Below, one piece after another: positions 6,177 to 13,320 of a stretch of 19,712 nt of DNA (positions are counted from its first letter, which is position 1; every line of letters starts with the position of its first letter). The notes under the pieces are model-generated. The model did not search any database. It had not been told where the DNA came from and saw only the letters and a list, made by a program, of their open reading frames with translations. The DNA is from Candidatus Nomurabacteria bacterium (lineage in GTDB: Bacteria; Patescibacteriota; Minisyncoccia; Phycocordibacterales; UBA9973): the NCBI GenBank assembly GCA_023267415.1, contig JAHFNM010000014.1, forward strand, positions 1-19,712, read 5' to 3'. A program made the position numbers and the translations under genes.

Positions 6177-7961
6177 TTAGCTCGTTCTCTTCCCGTGCAT
6201 CAGCATTTCGAGTGCATGCTCGAACGAACCTGCTTCGATGACTTCCCCACCATTCACGAAGAAAATGTCGTCTGCATTTTGGATGGTATTAAGGCGGTGC
6301 GCAATGATGATCTTGGTTGTGTCTTTTGGCAAGCGCTGCAAAATGTCTTCGAGCATCTGTTCGGTCACTGTGTCGATGTTCGCAGTCGCCTCGTCGAGAA
6401 TGATTATCTCGGGACGGCGAAGGACGGCGCGCATAAAGGCAATGAGCTGCTTCTGACCGAGACTGATAGAATCGCTTGCTCCGACTTTTGTATCAAGTCC
6501 ATTCTCAAATCGTGCCAAAAGCGAATCGAGTCCGTGGACTTTTAGATTTTCAAGCAGACGCTCGCTCGAGCCATCAGGATACTCATCATTGCCGTAGAGA
6601 ATGTTGTCCGCCACCGTTCCTGTAAACAGGAACGGTTCCTGCAAAATGAATCCGATCTTGCCTGTGCGCTGCGCCGGCGTGTAGGAGCGAATGTCATAGC
6701 CATCGAGATAGACCGTACCCTTCGTTGGATCATACAGGCGCGCCATGAGTGAGGCAGTCGTTGTCTTTCCTCCGCCAGTCGGACCGACGAGTGCATACGT
6801 CTTTCCTTTCTCGAGCGAAAGATTTACATCACGCAATACATCCTTACCGTTGCTATAGCTAAAGAAGACATGATCGAAGGTAAGCACGTTTTGTGTTGGA
6901 AGGACTTGTTCCGTGGGAACAAGCTTGATCGTGCTTTCAATATCGAGCACTTCGGAAATGCGATCGAGGGACGCCATGGCGAGCTGAAGCGTCGTCCAGA
7001 TAGAGGCGAGCTGTCGAAGCGGAGTATAGAAATTGTTCACGTAGAGCATGAAGCCGACGAGAAGTCCGAACGTAACATTTCCGGAGAGAATGAGCGTAAA
7101 TCCATACGCAAGCAATATGATCTGCGCAACGCTTGAGGCGACGCCATAGAGCGGAATGAGTGTATTGCTTGCGATACCAGAGGCGACCGAGGCTTTGTAG
7201 TTCTTATTGTTGGCTTCAGCAAATTTTGTACGGAAAAAATCCAGTCGATTGAACGCCACGACCACCTTGAAGTTTGCAAGCGATTCCTGAATCTCGGCGC
7301 TCATTCCACCTGTCGACTGAAGGCTCTTGGTGCTTGTGCGCTTGATCCATCCAGAGAGTATCTGCGTGATTATAATCACCACAGCTGCCGGAGCAAGCGT
7401 TGCAAGGCCAAGCTTCACATGCAGCGAGATCATAAAAATCCCCGCCCCAAGCATGATGAAGAAGTTACCCACAAATTGCATGAGCGCCTGCGAAAAGAAC
7501 TGATTGAGCTTATCAGTGTCATTGTTGATGCGCGAAATAAGATCGCCAGACTTGTTTGCATTAAAGAACGCCACGGGAAGGTTCTGTAGCTTGGCGAAAA
7601 TCGTATTCCGCAGTTTGAACAGCACTCGGCGCCCAACGCCTCCCATGGCCATTGTCTGCAAATACTGCGCAGCCACTCCAATGATGAATATGCCTCCGAG
7701 GATCGCCGAATTGATTAGCACTCCATGAAAATCCTTGCTGGCGATATAGGTATCGATCGTATGGGCGATCATGACCGGAGCCATCAAGTTCGCAGTCGAA
7801 GTCACAGCGATCGCAAAAAGAGAAAGCAGGAGCTGGCGCTTTTCGTCGCCAAGCAGGGGCTTTAAGCTTCGGAATGCATCCCGAAGGGTCATCTTTTTTT
7901 CGCGCTGTTCGTTTGTTCTAAGAGTGTAATTCATAATTTTCTGTACTCTGCTGTGAGTCAT
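6177..7961 (-). CDS. ABC exporter half-transporter, subunit B (consensus Walker site, degenerate signature)
   Basis: 594 aa: TM domain of about six helices (about 45-335) followed by an ATPase domain (about 360-590), the type of MsbA/MdlB/LmrCD exporters. Seen: Walker A GPTGGGKT (393-400), Q-loop Gln441 (ILQEP), Walker B IILDEATANID with catalytic Glu524, switch His555 (IAHRLNTI). The signature motif is ISLGQ (499-503) instead of LSGGQ. It is encoded 4 bases after the partner gene (7966-9651). Substrate unknown: such heterodimers export drugs, lipids or peptides. The ATG at 7961 gives a longer N-terminus than usual; ATGs at 7934 or 7892 are possible alternatives, and none has a Shine-Dalgarno. 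Confidence 0.93.
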   Translation of the reverse strand: MTHSRVQKIMNYTLRTNEQREKKMTLRDAFRSLKPLLGDEKRQLLLSLFAIAVTSTANLMAPVMIAHTIDTYIASKDFHGVLINSAILGGIFIIGVAAQYLQTMAMGGVGRRVLFKLRNTIFAKLQNLPVAFFNANKSGDLISRINNDTDKLNQFFSQALMQFVGNFFIMLGAGIFMISLHVKLGLATLAPAAVVIIITQILSGWIKRTSTKSLQSTGGMSAEIQESLANFKVVVAFNRLDFFRTKFAEANNKNYKASVASGIASNTLIPLYGVASSVAQIILLAYGFTLILSGNVTFGLLVGFMLYVNNFYTPLRQLASIWTTLQLAMASLDRISEVLDIESTIKLVPTEQVLPTQNVLTFDHVFFSYSNGKDVLRDVNLSLEKGKTYALVGPTGGGKTTTASLMARLYDPTKGTVYLDGYDIRSYTPAQRTGKIGFILQEPFLFTGTVADNILYGNDEYPDGSSERLLENLKVHGLDSLLARFENGLDTKVGASDSISLGQKQLIAFMRAVLRRPEIIILDEATANIDTVTEQMLEDILQRLPKDTTKIIIAHRLNTIQNADDIFFVNGGEVIEAGSFEHALEMLMHGKRTS

Positions 7962-7965
7962 ACAT

Positions 7966-9651
7966 TTACACGTATTCCGGTGACGATTCCAAGAGTTCTT
8001 TGTGCGTGCCTTGAGCGATAACTTCCCCTTCCATAAGGACGATGACCTGGTCGTAATCTTCTACTGAAGCGATTTTCTGCGTCACGGAAATAAGCGTGAT
8101 GCCAGGATAATTCAGGCGCACATTCTCCAAAATCTTTTTTTCCGTTCGAGTGTCGACACGGGCAGTAAAATCATCGAGAAGAAGAATTTTTGGATTAAGC
8201 GCGAGCGCTCGAGCAAGCATAACGCGCTGCTTCTGTCCGCCAGAGAGGCTCGTGCCTCGCTCGGACACGACCGTGTCGATCCCTCCTGACAATGCGTCTA
8301 CAAAGTCGCCAAGCTCGGCGGTGTCGATCGCCTTGCGAAGATTCTGTTCGGTTACGCCGGAGCCGAAGGCAATGTTTTCGCGGAGCGTGAGATTGAACAT
8401 GACGCTGTCCTGGAAGACCAAGCCGACCTGTTCATGCAGTTTTTCCTTGTTGTAGTCGCGGATGTCGCGTCCGTCGTAAAGAACTTGGCCCGAAGTTGGA
8501 ACGATAAGACCGGTGAGTACGGAGAGTAATTGCGTCTTTCCTGCCGCAGTTGGACCGATAATGGCCGTACGTGTGCCCGGAAGCGCTTCCAGCGAAACCC
8601 CTTTGAGCGTGGCCCTGTCGCCAAATTCAAGAACGATATCGCTAAGAGCAATTGAGCCCTGAAGCGGTTCGATGATAGTGCCAGAATCTTCCTTGTCGGG
8701 AGCATCGAGCACGGCGAGCATGCGTCCGTATGATGCACTTGCTTGCGCAATGACCGTCGAAGTGAATCCGATAATGATAATCGGGAAGATCATTATCGCA
8801 AGATAGCTATTGAATGCCGTGAACGATCCGAGCGTCATGGCACCAGTGATGACAAAGTGTCCGCCGAGCATGAGAATGGCGAGAGTCGCCAAGTTTGTCA
8901 GGAACGTAATGATCGGGATCAAGCTCGCGAACAAATTGAGTACGGCAAGGCTGATGTCTTTGGCCTCAGTGTTCGCGCGCAAAAATTTCTGCTGCTCATA
9001 CTGCTGCGCATTCAAGAGACGAATCAGTCCGGCACCGAGAATGCTCTCGTTGATGACTTTGTTCAGCCAGTCGATCGCAGCCTGCGAACGCACAAAAAGC
9101 TTGCGGACTTTTGAGAAGATAATAAAGAATGCGATGCCGATCACAGGAACGATCGCAAGCACAACAAGCGCCAGGCGCCAGTTGGTAATGAGAAGGAGCG
9201 TAGCCGCACCGATGATAAGAAAGAGAGACGAGATGATCGATGCGATCCCCTGCGAGACAAAGTTCTTGATCGCATCCGCATCGCTGGTGAGGTTGGTCAG
9301 GAGTTTTGAAGGACCGACTTTTTCGATGTATGCATATTCCTGGCGAGAGATCTTTGCCGCGACTTTGGTGCGGAGATCGCGCGCCACCCGCTCTGCTGCA
9401 ACAGTTTGAACAATACTCTGCAGATAAGTGAAAAGAAAAATAAGCCCTGCCACGATCGAGAACTGAAACACCATATGAGCGATGACCAGGTTGCGGTGAG
9501 CAAAGTTGTCGATGGCATGCTCAATGATCTTGGGCACGTACAGGTTGAGCCCGTTGGCAGCCACGGTAAAGAGTACGAGCATGGAAATAAGGCCCTTATA
9601 GGGCTTCATAAGACCGAAAAGATTGGGTTTTGCGGCAGTTTTTGGGGGCAT
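7966..9651 (-). CDS. ABC exporter half-transporter, subunit A (degenerate ATP site, canonical signature)
   Basis: 561 aa: TM domain (about 18-310) and ATPase domain (about 335-558). Seen: Walker A GPTAAGKT (366-373), FQD Q-loop, perfect signature LSGGQKQR (469-476). Walker B is ILLLDDFTARVD, with Asp494 in place of the catalytic Glu, and the switch region is SVTQKIASV, with Gln525 in place of His. These two changes are the known marks of the non-hydrolysing site in heterodimeric exporters such as TM287/288. The partner gene downstream carries the complementary degenerate signature. A TATACT -10 (9667-9662) lies 10 bases before the ATG, right behind a terminator hairpin, so the pair should form its own transcription unit. 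Confidence 0.93.
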   Translation of the reverse strand: MPPKTAAKPNLFGLMKPYKGLISMLVLFTVAANGLNLYVPKIIEHAIDNFAHRNLVIAHMVFQFSIVAGLIFLFTYLQSIVQTVAAERVARDLRTKVAAKISRQEYAYIEKVGPSKLLTNLTSDADAIKNFVSQGIASIISSLFLIIGAATLLLITNWRLALVVLAIVPVIGIAFFIIFSKVRKLFVRSQAAIDWLNKVINESILGAGLIRLLNAQQYEQQKFLRANTEAKDISLAVLNLFASLIPIITFLTNLATLAILMLGGHFVITGAMTLGSFTAFNSYLAIMIFPIIIIGFTSTVIAQASASYGRMLAVLDAPDKEDSGTIIEPLQGSIALSDIVLEFGDRATLKGVSLEALPGTRTAIIGPTAAGKTQLLSVLTGLIVPTSGQVLYDGRDIRDYNKEKLHEQVGLVFQDSVMFNLTLRENIAFGSGVTEQNLRKAIDTAELGDFVDALSGGIDTVVSERGTSLSGGQKQRVMLARALALNPKILLLDDFTARVDTRTEKKILENVRLNYPGITLISVTQKIASVEDYDQVIVLMEGEVIAQGTHKELLESSPEYV

Positions 9652-9661
9652 AGGAATGACC

Positions 9662-9667
9662 AGTATA
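9662..9667 (-). promoter_or_regulatory. Predicted -10 of the ABC exporter operon
   Basis: Minus-strand TATACT, 10 bases before the ATG at 9651, giving a leader of about 3-4 bases. It overlaps the downstream edge of the terminator hairpin of the previous gene; no convincing -35 is seen. Confidence 0.4.
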
Positions 9668-9705
9668 GCACAAAAATAACCCTTAAAAAGGGGTTATTTT
9701 TGTGC
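9668..9705. terminator. Bidirectional intrinsic terminator
   Basis: Perfect 15-bp stem (9668-9682 / 9691-9705) around an 8-base loop. The stem carries the A/T-runs on the outside and GGG/CCC next to the loop. It follows the PG-binding protein stop (9716) by 10 bases on the minus strand. Confidence 0.8.
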
Positions 9706-9715
9706 CAAATCGAGG

Positions 9716-10735
9716 CTAATACATGGGTGTGACGAGCACGGTTGAGCTAGCCGTCGCACTATGACCAAAATCATCAGTCACAGTAAATGTCGGAGTATAT
9801 GTACCCGCATAAGAATATACATGGGTGAGCGTCGTAGTAGACGATATCTGGCTTGGTGGAGGGACAGTGAAAGCATTATTCACCGTTGTCTGGTCACCCC
9901 ACACAACGCTGTAATGAAGACTGGCGGATTGATTACTGGCTACATGCATCGTCCAAGTGCCCTGTGTTCCAATCGGCAATGAATTCGGCGCATCGATTCC
10001 CGTAATTGAGATCGGGGTGCCCGAAGAAGATCCGGTGACCACAAAATATACCGTGTTGCTCGTTCCGTTACTATTGGTGGTATAGATCGGGTATGTGCCA
10101 GGAGTGACAAGTCGAATATAGAGCGGGCACATCATACCTGGAGCACAATACGGACTTATGGACTGCGGAATGGAAAACGATATGCTTTGGCGAATGCCGG
10201 GAATACAAGCTGGATCGGTAGTACAAGCAATCGCAACACCTCCAGACGAAGCAATGTGTGCGATCAGGTTGCCGTCGAAATACACCGTATTATCCGCAGT
10301 AAACCATCGGCCGGTAAGAGTGACTTGGGTGCCGACTGGGCCACTCGAGGGTTCAATACCGAAAATAACAGGCGTCGAAGATTGGCTGCCGCCGCAAGAC
10401 AACGCTTGGATCTGTGCGCGAGTTAACGGGCCGACAAATCCTGTGTTGATGATGCCCTGGCTAGCCTGAAAATTCTGCACGGCACTAAACGTGAGCAGAC
10501 CAAAATACCCTGTCGGCACATGATTGAGATATCCTCGCCCATTCAAAAATACCTGAAGTGCAACTACCGCTGTGCCGTCATACATTCCAATGCGAAGATT
10601 ATATGCAAGGGCTGTGCAAGCTGCGGGATTTTGGGAGATTTGCGCCTCGGCATGCTTAAAAAAACCAAATGAAAAGGTTCCTAAAACAATAGCTATCATA
10701 AGGCTTGCGGTAATATGGCGGGTTCGTATTTTCAT
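9716..10735 (-). CDS. Secreted protein with PG-binding, IPT/TIG and PKD domains
   Basis: 339 aa. A signal peptide is clear: basic start MKIRTR, hydrophobic core 11-26, and a predicted cut after AEA (29-31). Next is a peptidoglycan_binding_1 type domain (about 40-112; ALQVFLNGRGYL, GYFGLLTFSAVQNFQ, VGPLTRAQI). An IPT/TIG-like Ig fold follows (about 122-235; GIEPSSGPVGTQVTLTGRWF), then a PKD domain (about 240-335; THVYSYAGTYTPTFTVTDDFG). Six cysteines follow the signal peptide (40, 114, 171, 177, 197, 203), so disulfides are likely outside the cell. The layout suggests a wall-anchored surface protein, possibly for adhesion to a host or neighbour cell (inference). It is monocistronic: terminator downstream and a TATACT -10 six bases upstream of the ATG. 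Confidence 0.88.
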   Translation of the reverse strand: MKIRTRHITASLMIAIVLGTFSFGFFKHAEAQISQNPAACTALAYNLRIGMYDGTAVVALQVFLNGRGYLNHVPTGYFGLLTFSAVQNFQASQGIINTGFVGPLTRAQIQALSCGGSQSSTPVIFGIEPSSGPVGTQVTLTGRWFTADNTVYFDGNLIAHIASSGGVAIACTTDPACIPGIRQSISFSIPQSISPYCAPGMMCPLYIRLVTPGTYPIYTTNSNGTSNTVYFVVTGSSSGTPISITGIDAPNSLPIGTQGTWTMHVASNQSASLHYSVVWGDQTTVNNAFTVPPPSQISSTTTLTHVYSYAGTYTPTFTVTDDFGHSATASSTVLVTPMY

Positions 10736-10741
10736 ATAGAC

Positions 10742-10777
10742 AGTATAACGCAGATTGGAGCGTGTTGTGACAACACG
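10742..10777 (-). promoter_or_regulatory. Predicted leaderless promoter with a 17-base palindrome
   Basis: Minus-strand TATACT (10747-10742) ends 6 bases before the ATG at 10735. A perfect palindrome (CGTGTTGT-G-ACAACACG, 10761-10777) overlaps the -35 zone and could be an operator. It is also upstream of tRNA-Ser on the other strand, where TTGTGA-N16-TATGCT is a weak candidate promoter. Confidence 0.45.
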
Positions 10778-10827
10778 TTCAACGAGTATGCTAAAAACAG
10801 CTTCTGTGTTAAATTACGCACACAGCA

Positions 10828-10914
10828 GGAGAGATGCGTGAGCGGTTTAAACGGCAACCCTGGAAAGGTTGTGTATCGGAAACGGTACCGGGAGTTCGAA
10901 TCTCCCTCTCTCCG
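10828..10914 (+). tRNA. tRNA-Ser(GGA)
   Basis: Class II tRNA of 87 bases. Acceptor GGAGAGA / TCTCTCC, anticodon arm CAACC-CTGGAAA-GGTTG with anticodon GGA, a long variable arm, T-arm GGGAG-TTCGAAT-CTCCC, discriminator G. CCA is not encoded (GCAAAC follows). It is the only plus-strand RNA gene in the window. Its 3' end is duplicated in inverted orientation just downstream (10964-10981). Confidence 0.95.
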
Positions 10915-10981
10915 CAAACGACCCGCCAAAGCCCGCAAAGACTTTGGCGGTTTGTCGTTGCGCGAGAGAGGGAGATTCGAA
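10895..10981. repeat. Fold-back duplication of the tRNA-Ser 3' end
   Basis: The last 18 bases of the T-loop/acceptor side (10895-10912) recur as a perfect inverted copy at 10964-10981. Between them lies a further inverted repeat: the perfect stem CCGCCAAAG / CTTTGGCGG with ACGAC/GTCGT outside it. The whole forms one near-palindrome of 87 bases using the tRNA 3' end as one arm. The inner hairpin followed by TTTGTCGTT may also terminate the tRNA transcript. Confidence 0.75.
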
Positions 10982-11063
10982 AGCCGGAGGCGCGAAGCCG
11001 ATATCAGCAGAGATCGTTGCCGAGGCAGGGTCGTGAAAATTTTGTTTTGACGAAAACAAAATT
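10982..11063 (+). repeat. tRNA-linked repeat element, Ser copy
   Basis: Starts AGCCGGAG directly at the end of the fold-back, contains CGAGGCAGGGTCG, and ends in a perfect 11-bp A/T hairpin AATTTTGTTTT-GACG-AAAACAAAATT (11038-11063). It parallels 6009-6061 in start, core and terminal hairpin but is about 29 bases longer. The rest up to 11117 holds short tRNA-end-like scraps (CTCTCCGCA near 11083, TTCGAATCCCCC near 11106) and no gene. Confidence 0.6.
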
Positions 11064-11117
11064 ATTCCTGACCGAACCGTCCTCTCCGCATTGTAGATAA
11101 ACCATTCGAATCCCCCA

Positions 11118-11152
11118 TTAAAAAAGAACCTCGATTAGAGGTTCTTTTTTAA
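11118..11152. terminator. Bidirectional intrinsic terminator
   Basis: Perfect 15-bp stem (11118-11132 / 11138-11152) with loop GATTA; the core GAACCTC is followed by a run of T on either strand. It closes the lemA-htpX-YciC operon (stop at 11173) on the minus strand. Confidence 0.88.
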
Positions 11153-11172
11153 ATCAGAAAACCGAGTAATTT

Positions 11173-11826
11173 TTATACCTCAACAGTCTCTACTTCAACG
11201 ACTTCTACGATCACTTCTTCAACTTTTTCCGAAACGGTTCCTGCGGCAACAAGTTTCTTGTAGATGAGCGCGTTAGCGATGAGAATGAGCGGCATAGTGA
11301 AGAGCGCACCCACAAAGAGACAGACGAATCCAAGGATCATGATAAGTGCCGCAACCAAGGCAAAACCGAAGAGCTTAGAGCGGTACCCCTTGGTGATGCG
11401 AATGCTTTCCTTTAGGGCTTCGATCGGCGCAAGTTCCCTTTCGACTACGATGTACTTATAGAAATACATCATGACTGCAAAGATGATGCCTGGCACGATA
11501 AGAAGGATCATTCCTCCGATCACGGCTGCATAGAAGAGGATCGCTGCTCCGACAAAGTAGCAGAATCGCTTGAGCGTAAGTGCGCGGGTAATGTCTTCGA
11601 ACGAAAAGCTGCCTTTTTGCGCATACGAAAGAGAGAACACTGTCGCGACAAATGCATAGATCAATCCAACGATAGTCGACAAAAACGAGCTGTGCTTGAG
11701 TCCAGAAACAAGAACAATGTATACGAGAAAAATAAGCGCGAATTGCCCGATCACAGTCCAAAGCTTCGGCTTGATTATTCCGTACGATTCCTTGAGCACT
11801 CCTTTGATAGTAAATAGTTTTTCCAT
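11173..11826 (-). CDS. YciC/DUF975-like polytopic membrane protein
   Basis: 217 aa with about five or six TM segments (roughly 24-42, 48-68, 88-108, 104-124, 150-185) and no enzyme motif. The segment IVPGIIFAVMMYFYKYIVVERELAPIEALKESI with ITKGYRSKLFG (about 109-152) is typical of the YciC / DUF975 / GPDPase-membrane-domain group of unknown function. The C-terminus is an unusual acidic Val/Glu tail (EKVEEVIVEVVEVETVEV). It starts 5 bases after the htpX stop on the same strand, so it belongs to that operon. The family name is moderately certain; the function is unknown. Confidence 0.75.
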   Translation of the reverse strand: MEKLFTIKGVLKESYGIIKPKLWTVIGQFALIFLVYIVLVSGLKHSSFLSTIVGLIYAFVATVFSLSYAQKGSFSFEDITRALTLKRFCYFVGAAILFYAAVIGGMILLIVPGIIFAVMMYFYKYIVVERELAPIEALKESIRITKGYRSKLFGFALVAALIMILGFVCLFVGALFTMPLILIANALIYKKLVAAGTVSEKVEEVIVEVVEVETVEV

Positions 11827-11831
11827 AATTA

Positions 11832-12737
11832 TTATTCTGCTTTATTACCTAATAATGCTTTAATTCGATCTTGTATTGGCGGATGCGTCATAAACAATTT
11901 CGTCACCCATGGCACTTTTTTTCCTCCTGTCGGATCGGCGATATACAAATGGGCAATAGTACTTGATTGATGCCGAAGCGGCTGCGCGTATTGACCGATC
12001 TTCCGCAACGCGTTCGCGAGTCCTTCGGGGTAGCGAGTCAGCAGTGCGCCTGATGCATCTGCAAGATATTCCCTTTTACGCGAAATGGCAAGTTGCATGA
12101 GCGTGCCGACAAGCGGAGCAAGGATTGCAAAGACAATGCCGATGACCATAATGATAGCACCTGCGTTCCCCTCCCTGTCATCGCTGCGGCGCATACCTCC
12201 CCAAAGGAGTGAGCGCATGAAGACATCGGAAATAATTGAAATGAATCCGACAAGCACCACGACGACGGTCGATACGAGCATGTCTCGATTGCCGATATGG
12301 GAGAGCTCATGGGCGATGACGCCTTCGAGTTCTGTACGGTCGAGAATCTGCAAAAGTCCGGTCGTCGCACAAACGACTGCATGATCTTTGTCGCGACCTG
12401 TCGCAAATGCGTTTGGCGCAGGATCCTGGACAACGTAGACTTTCGGCATTGGAAGTCCTGCAGTGATTGAAAGATTTTCAACAACAGTGTAAAGATCGAA
12501 ATATTCGGCACGCGTAGCCTCTTTTGCTCCAGCGAGCGTGAGTACGATCTTGTCGGAATACCAATACGAAACGATTTGCAGAACGATTGCAAAAATCGCA
12601 AAAATAATCAGAATCGAAGGATTTTGAAAGTAATAACTAAAGAACCAGCCAAGAGCAATAACTACGAGAAATACACCTGACATGAGCAGCCAAGTCTTGG
12701 TGACATTTTTTGATTGTTCGGTGTAAAGAGAAGACAT
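11832..12737 (-). CDS. htpX: HtpX-type membrane zinc metalloprotease (M48)
   Basis: 301 aa from the chosen start. HtpX is an inner-membrane protease that degrades damaged membrane proteins. Seen: two N-terminal TM helices (about 15-33 and 42-58), KVYVVQDPAPNAFATGR (99-115), the zinc motif HELSH (143-147) preceded by LEGVIA, two more TM stretches (about 154-172 and 193-215), and the third zinc ligand Glu223 in SRKREYLADA. The ATG at 12737 gives the usual start (MSSLYTEQSKNVTKTW); a GTG 18 bases upstream adds residues the family does not have. GAGGG 11 bases upstream may be a weak ribosome site, partly inside a CCTC/GAGG hairpin of the dispersed repeat. Downstream of lemA and a Gmad2 gene. Confidence 0.94.
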   Translation of the reverse strand: MSSLYTEQSKNVTKTWLLMSGVFLVVIALGWFFSYYFQNPSILIIFAIFAIVLQIVSYWYSDKIVLTLAGAKEATRAEYFDLYTVVENLSITAGLPMPKVYVVQDPAPNAFATGRDKDHAVVCATTGLLQILDRTELEGVIAHELSHIGNRDMLVSTVVVVLVGFISIISDVFMRSLLWGGMRRSDDREGNAGAIIMVIGIVFAILAPLVGTLMQLAISRKREYLADASGALLTRYPEGLANALRKIGQYAQPLRHQSSTIAHLYIADPTGGKKVPWVTKLFMTHPPIQDRIKALLGNKAE

Positions 12738-12761
12738 ATTAGGCTTTACCCTCACGAGGAC

Positions 12762-12784
12762 GCCGGTACGATTACGTTCTCGTT
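12762..12784. repeat. 23-base dispersed repeat, copy upstream of htpX
   Basis: 21 of 23 bases identical to 4637-4659. Here it is non-coding, about 25 bases before the htpX ATG; on the minus strand a short CCTC/GAGG hairpin follows. In both copies a gene start (msrB or htpX) lies shortly downstream on the minus strand. Confidence 0.7.
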
Positions 12785-12816
12785 GGATAATTAGGCACTA
12801 GGAAAAACGAAACAAA

Positions 12817-12846
12817 CCTGGATTCTCGATCAGGTCGAGAATGACA
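12817..12846. repeat. Small palindrome with conserved flanks, copy 3
   Basis: CCTGG, perfect 8-bp stem ATTCTCGA (12822-12829) / TCGAGAAT (12835-12842), loop TCAGG, then GACA. Same flanks and geometry as 2353-2383 read on the minus strand, but with a different stem that stays fully paired. Located in the Gmad2-htpX gap. Confidence 0.75.
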
Positions 12847-12854
12847 CAATTATA

Positions 12855-13304
12855 CTACTGAAATACTACTGGAATGTCGATATATTTATCTCGAGCAGGA
12901 TCGCCGGAAGGATTATCATTTGAAAGACGAATGAATCCAGGACCAGTGAGGCCAGTAGTATCAAATGTTGCTGTGAAAGCCACTGGATCGCTCGTCATCC
13001 ATTCACCTGTTGCGGTAAGCGGAAACGATTTGAAGACATTTTTGTTTGCGTCGAGAAGAGCTCCGCGCGCGGTAGCCTCAAAGAAATATGCTCCCTTGAT
13101 TGACCCGACAACAGTGACTTGTCCGGACACGGTTGCGCCAGGCATGACGGAAAGCGATACAAAATCGGCCGTATCTCCTGTGATTTGTGCGGTTGGCGTC
13201 ACCTCGGTCGGCGCATGGACATTTGACTTAAAAATCACAAATCCGAGGATCGCGACGACAACCACAACAAACACGATTTTTATTGTTGTATTTTTCATAT
13301 ACAT
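12855..13304 (-). CDS. Membrane-anchored protein with a Gmad2 (Ig-like) domain
   Basis: 149 aa. A single N-terminal TM helix (about 8-25, IKIVFVVVVVAILGFVIF) without a clear cut site suggests an anchor. It is followed by a Gmad2-type immunoglobulin-like domain (about 48-148) with the family pattern SGQVTVVGSIKGAYFFEA, DANKNVFKSFPLTA, GEWMTSDPVAFTATFD and a final IDIPVVFQ. The domain is known from spore-germination GerM-type proteins but is widespread outside spore formers and is thought to bind partners or wall. It lies between lemA (16-base gap) and htpX. The start is ambiguous: ATG 13304, or ATG 13298 two codons in; AGGG upstream fits either. Confidence 0.82.
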   Translation of the reverse strand: MYMKNTTIKIVFVVVVVAILGFVIFKSNVHAPTEVTPTAQITGDTADFVSLSVMPGATVSGQVTVVGSIKGAYFFEATARGALLDANKNVFKSFPLTATGEWMTSDPVAFTATFDTTGLTGPGFIRLSNDNPSGDPARDKYIDIPVVFQ

Positions 13305-13320
13305 TTTGCCCTAACGGGTA

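Noticed and set aside
8743..9409. Long plus-strand ORFs inside the ABC exporter subunit A gene
   Set aside because: Antisense shadows of a clear ABC transporter gene; charged, motif-free translations.
10732..11059. Minus-strand ORFs over tRNA-Ser coding ...ERGRFELPVPF... (10732-10938 and 10847-11059)
   Set aside because: This peptide pattern is the well-known artefact of translating the antisense of a tRNA 3' end. The reading frames cover tRNA-Ser and its inverted copy, with no start signal or protein character.
10715..11100. Plus-strand ORFs through tRNA-Ser (10715-11050, 10834-11100)
   Set aside because: They run through an intact tRNA and the repeat element, and have low-complexity Arg/Glu-rich translations without any motif.
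10895..11117. Integrated mobile element at the tRNA-Ser 3' end
   Set aside because: The tRNA-end copy is inverted, not a direct repeat as att sites require, and no integrase or cargo gene lies nearby; kept as a repeat instead.
12738..12755. GTG start of htpX at 12755
   Set aside because: The additional MRVKPN has no counterpart in the family and reads into the dispersed repeat; the ATG at 12737 gives the usual HtpX start.
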